A stretch of DNA of 64,000 nucleotides, from the NCBI GenBank assembly GCA_005406025.1, contig BGZK01000104.1, positions 496,001 through 560,000 on the forward strand, written 5' to 3'. The stretch's first letter is position 1. Each line of letters opens with the position of its first letter. Source of the DNA: Eumeta japonica (lineage: Eukaryota > Arthropoda > Insecta > Lepidoptera > Psychidae). The translations under genes were made by a program, and so were the position numbers. Below, one piece after another: positions 59,200-64,000 of this stretch. The notes under the pieces were generated by a model. It saw only the letters and a list, made by a program, of their open reading frames with translations, was not told the origin of the DNA and did no database searches.

Positions 59200-59470
59200 G
59201 GGAAGAAACGAATGAATTAGCAAGATTAGAGGCTTCTCTTCCCTCGAACGTTCCGGAATTGTTATCTTCTTAAATTGTTTCCAACGGGCCGATAGGGGGA
59301 TGCAACAACATAATCGCTTGGGAATCGGGCCGGGGCGGGCGCTCCGTTTACGCGCGATAAAATCCCAAATTCCGCAATAAGGGCGCGACAAAGCGTCGAA
59401 AACATCAAAAAACAATTCAGGCAGTCCGATTGGGGGGGCGGGCGGCGCGGGGACGGTTTTTAAAAATGTC
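59200..59470. promoter_or_regulatory. GC-rich island with a heat-shock-type element
   Basis: Strongly GC-rich, with CGGGCCGGGGCGGGCGCTCC, a CCAAT box on the minus strand next to GGGGGGGCGGGCGGCGCGG (about 59425-59450), CGATAAAATCCC and AACAATTC words. At 59245-59259 three perfect inverted nGAAn units occur in a row (cGAAc gTTCc gGAAt), the minimal heat-shock element. The long minus-strand frame across this block is a by-product of GC content. Candidate regulatory element; no adjacent gene found. Confidence 0.35.
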
Positions 59471-60289
59471 TTAATACAACCGCACAGTTTGAAACATAAA
59501 GTACGAAACAAAAAGAGAAATAGAAAGAACCAATCAGTTGTTGAGGCCGTCATTCTCTATATCTAGTTTCGGGTCATTTCAAGAAAACATACGCTTAAAT
59601 AATTCCAAAACCGGAAAAACGAACTACTTTTCAACACGCCTCCACATAATTAAGACCAATATTCGTATTAAGATAAAATCTTTTAATAATATTTTTTTAT
59701 TAACCTAGTATTAAATTTATCTATTGTCAATTGTGGCTGTTACTCTTTTTTTTGATGTTGAATAACTAATGACAAACACAACAATTGAGAGAAAAATATG
59801 GGTTAGTTAGATATTCCAATTCTAAAGGTATTATTCTAAAGGAGTTCAAGCTGGATTTATTAAGTATAGTGAAATGAAAAAATATCTCCACTTAGTCGCT
59901 TATAGGTACTTACTATAAATTTTCCGCGTATTTAGTTGGTTTTTTTATATAATGAAAGAAATTTCTTTATAAATTTGAGTAAAAATTTAGTAAATAAAAT
60001 GTTTTTGCGCCCTTTACCGGGAACAATACTTTCAGACTGGAAAAAGTATATCATAACAAGTTATTTAAAATTATAATGTATTATCGGCCACGTCATTTGA
60101 GTCACAAATACATTTTCTGAACATAAAAAGAATTTTGGACTCCCCAGCGCCGAACAGTTACAAAATACTTATTTCCCAACAACACTATCCATCGGACTTA
60201 ACCGGAGGCGAAATGAGCAAGGGAAAGTGAATCATTAATAGAAAATAACATGATATCAAGTGAAGGGATCTCCTACGAGATTATGTCTA

Positions 60290-60400
60290 GCGATAGGGGG
60301 TTGGGAAAACGTCCCCTCGCGGCGGATTGCAGCTGAGCGCCCGCCGATGCGAGCGCCGATAGCGCGCAGCCTTACCGCCTAGGTAATGGATTTCTTACAT
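60290..60400. promoter_or_regulatory. GC-rich island
   Basis: ACGTCCCCTCGCGGCGGATTG, GCGCCCGCCGATGCGAGC and CGCGCAGCCTTACCGCCTAG in AT-rich flanks (quoted parts are consecutive). No coding frame. Candidate conserved non-coding block on composition. Confidence 0.25.
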
Positions 60401-61778
60401 TGTACACTCGAATTATTTTAACTTGAGGCGGCTAATACACACGCATAAAAATGCATACGTACCCACAAGCATATGCGCACACACAAACATATACACACAT
60501 AACTCTGCGGTATTGTTTAATAATCTAAGTGGACCAAGGAGACATCATGTTATGGTCGCTATAATTTTTATTCGAGGTAAAAATAATTCGATTTCGCGGC
60601 TTCTCTGTCGCTTTCTTATTTGCCGTACATTAAATTAAACCCATAAAATAATTAGAATATTCGTGCGTAAACAAACTACCGACAGTGTTGGCCAGGAGCC
60701 GATATAATCTATGTAATAGCAAGGAACATCGCGTGCAAATGGCGTGAGTGTGGAATGCTATTGTGTTCTGCGGAACCCAATTTGCTATAAGGGTTTGCTG
60801 ATGAAATAACATGTTTTCTTTTTATGTGAACACTGGTTTATGCACATTGACTTTTTGGTTATTTTACACCACATTGTAATTCTATGTAGGAAATTACTAA
60901 TGTTACTGCTAAAACTTTGGACGCTTGCCTGCAACATGCAAACCACCACTGACCCTCGAATCTGCTTTTGCACTACAAAACCCCATTTAAAAATTTGAAT
61001 TTATAATTCGGGAGGATTGATCGAACACACGCAAGTTTAAGTATTGATTGTGTCGATCAGCCAAGCAACACTAATCAATAACAAATGGCATTCGTTTTAG
61101 TGAGCGCGACGCGTATGTAAATATTTTTTATTCACTGTCAGATGTAATACACTATATCACAATGTATAATCAAATTCATTGTATTAAATTATCGGTAGCC
61201 TCACAAATAATTTCAGTGGTGATTAAATTTTTCAAATAAGGACCGCAATCTTTAGATGAAATGTCTTTACGATCGGATTTTAAAGACTTCTTTGCAAGCT
61301 GAGTACTCTAGCAATCAAAACGTTTCTGCTGCTAGTTTTAATCGTGACCGAAGTTTTATTACAATAATAGCATGTGTACAGTTATTTGCGCAATAATTCT
61401 CAGATGGTAAGCACTCTAATGCATACAGATTTCCTTCACGATGCGCTATCGGGCTGTAGCACTTTCTGACTAAATAACAATGATTAACGATTACAGAACT
61501 AAATATACAGCATTTAATCATCACTTGCCTGTATGATTTCAAGGTCTACCAATACGACCGGATATTTTAGCGACGGCAAATCGGAAGAAAAGTTGTAACT
61601 TATTATGCTCATAGGAAAAGATGAATTAGTGCAATTCTTGTGACGGAAACCATATTAACGTCTGTGTGGTAGTTTTCATTATATAGAAATGTGGATTGCC
61701 CAAATTTACATTTCACTAATGGCTTCTGGTAATTATTCAATTTTTCCCGAAATATATTGAAGGCAATGTGTAAAAATT

Positions 61779-62063
61779 ATGCGACTTAATGACGCGCTTA
61801 ATCTAGTGCATTCCAAAAGCATTAAAAGAATACGGGGAAGTTGCGCTGTGTGGCACAAACAAATACAAGCAAAGTGGCGAATTTTCAGCATTTCAGGCGA
61901 GCGTGCATTTTTCATAAGCCCGAATTTAAGCGAACCGTCCGGGTTATGTGAAATATTTCACGGTGAAAACGGAACGCGATCAAAAAGAACTTTTATAAAG
62001 GGGCACTTTGCGAGTATGTTTATTCATCTACTTTTGCAATTCAGGAAAATAAAGAAGCTATGA
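61779..62063 (+). other. GC-balanced block with an open frame of 94 codons
   Basis: The frame has an ATG start (MRLNDALNLVHSKSIKRIRG...) and a stop at 62061. The block also contains the perfect palindrome GTGAAATATTTCAC (about 61948-61961), plus TTAATGACGCGCTTAATC and ATTTTTCATAAGCCCG. No protein domain recognised, and the Lys/Arg/Ile content fits chance. Either a small unknown protein or a conserved non-coding element; I lean to the latter. Confidence 0.25.
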
Positions 62064-62329
62064 ACTCACAAAACGAATTATCAAAAGGATGTCACCTATT
62101 CGTAACCGCCAAGAACGCAAACTTTCTTATGTCTTAAAATGAAACCGGAACTGGTTTTATTGGAAAATAAAGGAATCCAAAATCAACAATGAAAATTCAC
62201 TTGATTTTTCTAGTGTGAAGAGGACTTTCATATAATTTTATATGAACCTAATAATGGTTTTAATGGCATTCATTTACGTTTACATATTATTTCAACAGAT
62301 TTAATTTAATTACTAGAAATACAAATATT

Positions 62330-62775
62330 GTGAAATCAGGGTATGGCAGTAGAAAAATGAAAATAGGATCAATGCAGTGGAGATACGATCGTTGCACAGA
62401 ATGTGTGGAGTGTCTTGAAAAGACAGATGTAGAAACAGTGATGTTTGAGAGCAGTGCGATTTGAAGGAAGATGTAGTGACGAGAGTAGAAAGAGGTACGT
62501 TGCGGTGGTTTGGCCATCAAAAGATGAATGAAAGTAGACTAATAAGACAAATCTATAGAGTGAATGTGTGTGATGGAAAGGTCGGCAAGAGTCGCCGTAG
62601 AAAATCCTACGCAGACCATATTAGTGGCATATTAAAAAATGGGTAAATTTTAAGCACCCGAAACTGACGAGCTTGCGTGAAAATATTGATGGATGTCAGT
62701 GAGGCAAGAAAGATATGCAACGATCGAACCATGTGGAAATCTATAGTTCTGAGAAATAGGCGTAAGTTTATATTA
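62330..62775 (+). mobile_element. LINE 3' end, copy 4 of 4
   Basis: Reads KNENRINAVE-like words (about 62350), DRCRNSDV (about 62420), then in one frame KEDVVTRVERGTLRWFGHQK (62464 on), IYRVNVCDGKVGKSRRRKSY and ADHISGILKN, followed by RTMWKSIV. It ends GAGAAATAGGCGTAAGTTTA. This is the best kept of the four copies, with a frame of 61 codons still open, but broken upstream and downstream. Confidence 0.87.
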
Positions 62776-62779
62776 TTTA

Positions 62780-63540
62780 ATTGTTGCAGGGTAAACTTTG
62801 AACTTAATAATTTTTTATTGAAATGGCTGTTTAAACGTTATATGATTAATCTTTTACGTACTTAATACTATAAAATCGTGATTTTTTTTTTTTAAATATT
62901 TTATTATTAGGTAAATACGTAGATCTAGATAAACCACCGTTAAACTCTCGTATACAAGTCAAATTTAAGGCACGATTTCAAAGCTCAGTAACGTAGCTAA
63001 AACCGGCGAGCCAAACAAACACTACATATAACATTTGAAAGCATTGCCAATGGACGAATCACGAAGTACGACCCATAAAAATGTAAATCCAAAGAACACC
63101 GGACGCATTGCCGACTCGACTACCGGAGCGCCAACATCGAGTCACGATTTGTCTGGCTAAGAGGGAAATACAACTTACGCTGACTTTGGAATACAACTTG
63201 AAATTACAACGACTTCGACGAAACTTCAAGGCTATAAAACATGTACATGAGGGTCGAAGAGTCACCCTTTAGTTTCGTAGTGGGCGGACTGATATATTTA
63301 GTACCTGATTTGTAAATTTTGTAGACTATATTTAAATTTGTAAAACTATGTAATAAAGAGGTATATAGATTCGAAGGTTCCTCAATTCAGATGGTTTTCT
63401 ATGAAAAGCCACCTAATTTTGGTCAACTACTCAATCACTTTTTCTGAGAACTGCCATCTTTATTATAGTTTTGTTTTTTATTATTGTACAAATCCAATTA
63501 CGTTCATCTAAACAAAATGCACGTTCACACATTTGTTGCT
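62780..63540. other. No recognised gene; GC-richer patch at 63000-63290
   Basis: The patch has readable residues on the plus strand (SANIESRFVWLRGKYNLR) that might belong to a retroelement, but no family motif supports it. Confidence 0.4.
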
Positions 63541-63605
63541 CATTGTGACGCATTTCAAGTGTAATTCCTATTACTTACGAAATAAAGATATTTTTGATCT
63601 GATTT
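63541..63605 (+). mobile_element. CR1/jockey-like LINE 3' tail, solo fragment
   Basis: GACGCATTTCAAGTGTAATT followed by TTACGAAATAAAGATATTTT and TGATCTGATTTG. It matches the end of the element at 3.4-5.7 kb (GACGTATTTCAAGTATTATT, TATGAAATAAAGATATTTTG) and the tail at 41885-41950 (minus). A very short 5'-truncated copy. Confidence 0.75.
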
Positions 63606-64000
63606 GCTCTTCAACTCATACACGGCCATAGTGCAAAATACTCACAATTTTTAAAATACTTGACATCGAATATTGTATTCATTTAATAAAAAAAATAAAA
63701 CAGTAATTTAAAATATTACAAGGAAAATAGGCCATTTTTAATTTTGCCAAATATTTCATCTAGTTTCTCAAATGTGATTCTATTTTGAATTATATGATCA
63801 AAAACTAATAATAGGAGGTATACGTATTTAGCAAAAGTGTTTGCTCTAAATCTATAGTCTACTTCTGGTGTCATGGAACCGATGTTTATCTTTTAGTTAC
63901 GCAATAACTGATGCTAGTAATATAAGGGGGTGTTGGTATTTGAACAGATGGAATATTATAATTTTGATAAAAAAAACATTATCAAAATATGACAGCATTT

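Noticed and set aside
59194..59553. Minus-strand open frame of 119 codons
   Set aside because: It crosses a GC-rich island where stops are rare, has no domain and no splice context, and its Pro/Arg content is what such DNA gives by chance.
62287..62520. Minus-strand open frame of 77 codons, similar to one at 17838-18065
   Set aside because: Both are antisense shadows of the LINE 3' end copies; their similarity comes from the shared element.
1..64000. CRISPR arrays, bacterial operons, rRNA genes, long terminal repeats
   Set aside because: The window is eukaryotic. No regular spacer arrays, no rRNA-like blocks and no pair of long direct terminal repeats were seen.

Overview
This is a stretch of insect nuclear DNA, most likely from a moth or butterfly (Lepidoptera). 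The background is strongly AT-rich. The repeats are of kinds I associate with lepidopteran genomes: CR1/jockey-type and RTE-type non-LTR retrotransposons, degenerate mariner transposons, and at 43077-43564 a repeat that opens with GGTTCCGTA and closes near ACGGAACCCTTCG...AGTCCGA. The family names rest on protein motifs read from the sequence and on recalled knowledge. No database search was run.

No complete host protein-coding gene is visible. The clearest host-derived coding sequence is a broken copy of part of the CBP/p300 (nejire) co-activator gene, including the KIX domain, on the minus strand at 27826-28606. It carries a lost splice donor, an in-frame stop and a frameshift, so I read it as an unprocessed pseudogene. 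Two short open segments look like possible first coding exons and are offered as candidates only: 9821-9962, behind a well-spaced TATA box and initiator, and 50627-50886, with a good insect start context and a splice donor.

Layout. 1-8.2 kb: a dispersed repeat copy, a (TA)n microsatellite, a 5'-truncated CR1/jockey-like LINE (3.4-5.7 kb) and a decayed RTE LINE (6.6-8.2 kb). 8.4-14.5 kb: a GATCGGGAT-type minisatellite in two opposite-facing blocks, a candidate promoter and exon, a tandem array of about 278-bp units, a 35-codon duplication and a mariner. 14.5-30 kb: AT-rich DNA with GC-rich islands, two copies of a LINE 3' end, twin hairpins and the CBP pseudogene. 30-48.6 kb: a mariner with clear ends, an RTE LINE split by a fold-back DNA element, a CR1 fragment, a third mariner, a GC-rich segment with a perfect hairpin and a second copy of the first dispersed repeat. 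48.6-64 kb: mostly AT-rich DNA with several GC-rich islands (one with a kappaB-like site and a homeodomain palindrome, one with a perfect three-unit heat-shock element), a fold-back element and two further LINE 3' ends.

Taken together, the window looks like a gene-poor region (intergenic or a very large intron) filled with old transposons. Between them lie short GC-rich segments that resemble conserved regulatory DNA. Their regulatory role is inference from composition and motifs, and comparison with related genomes would decide it.
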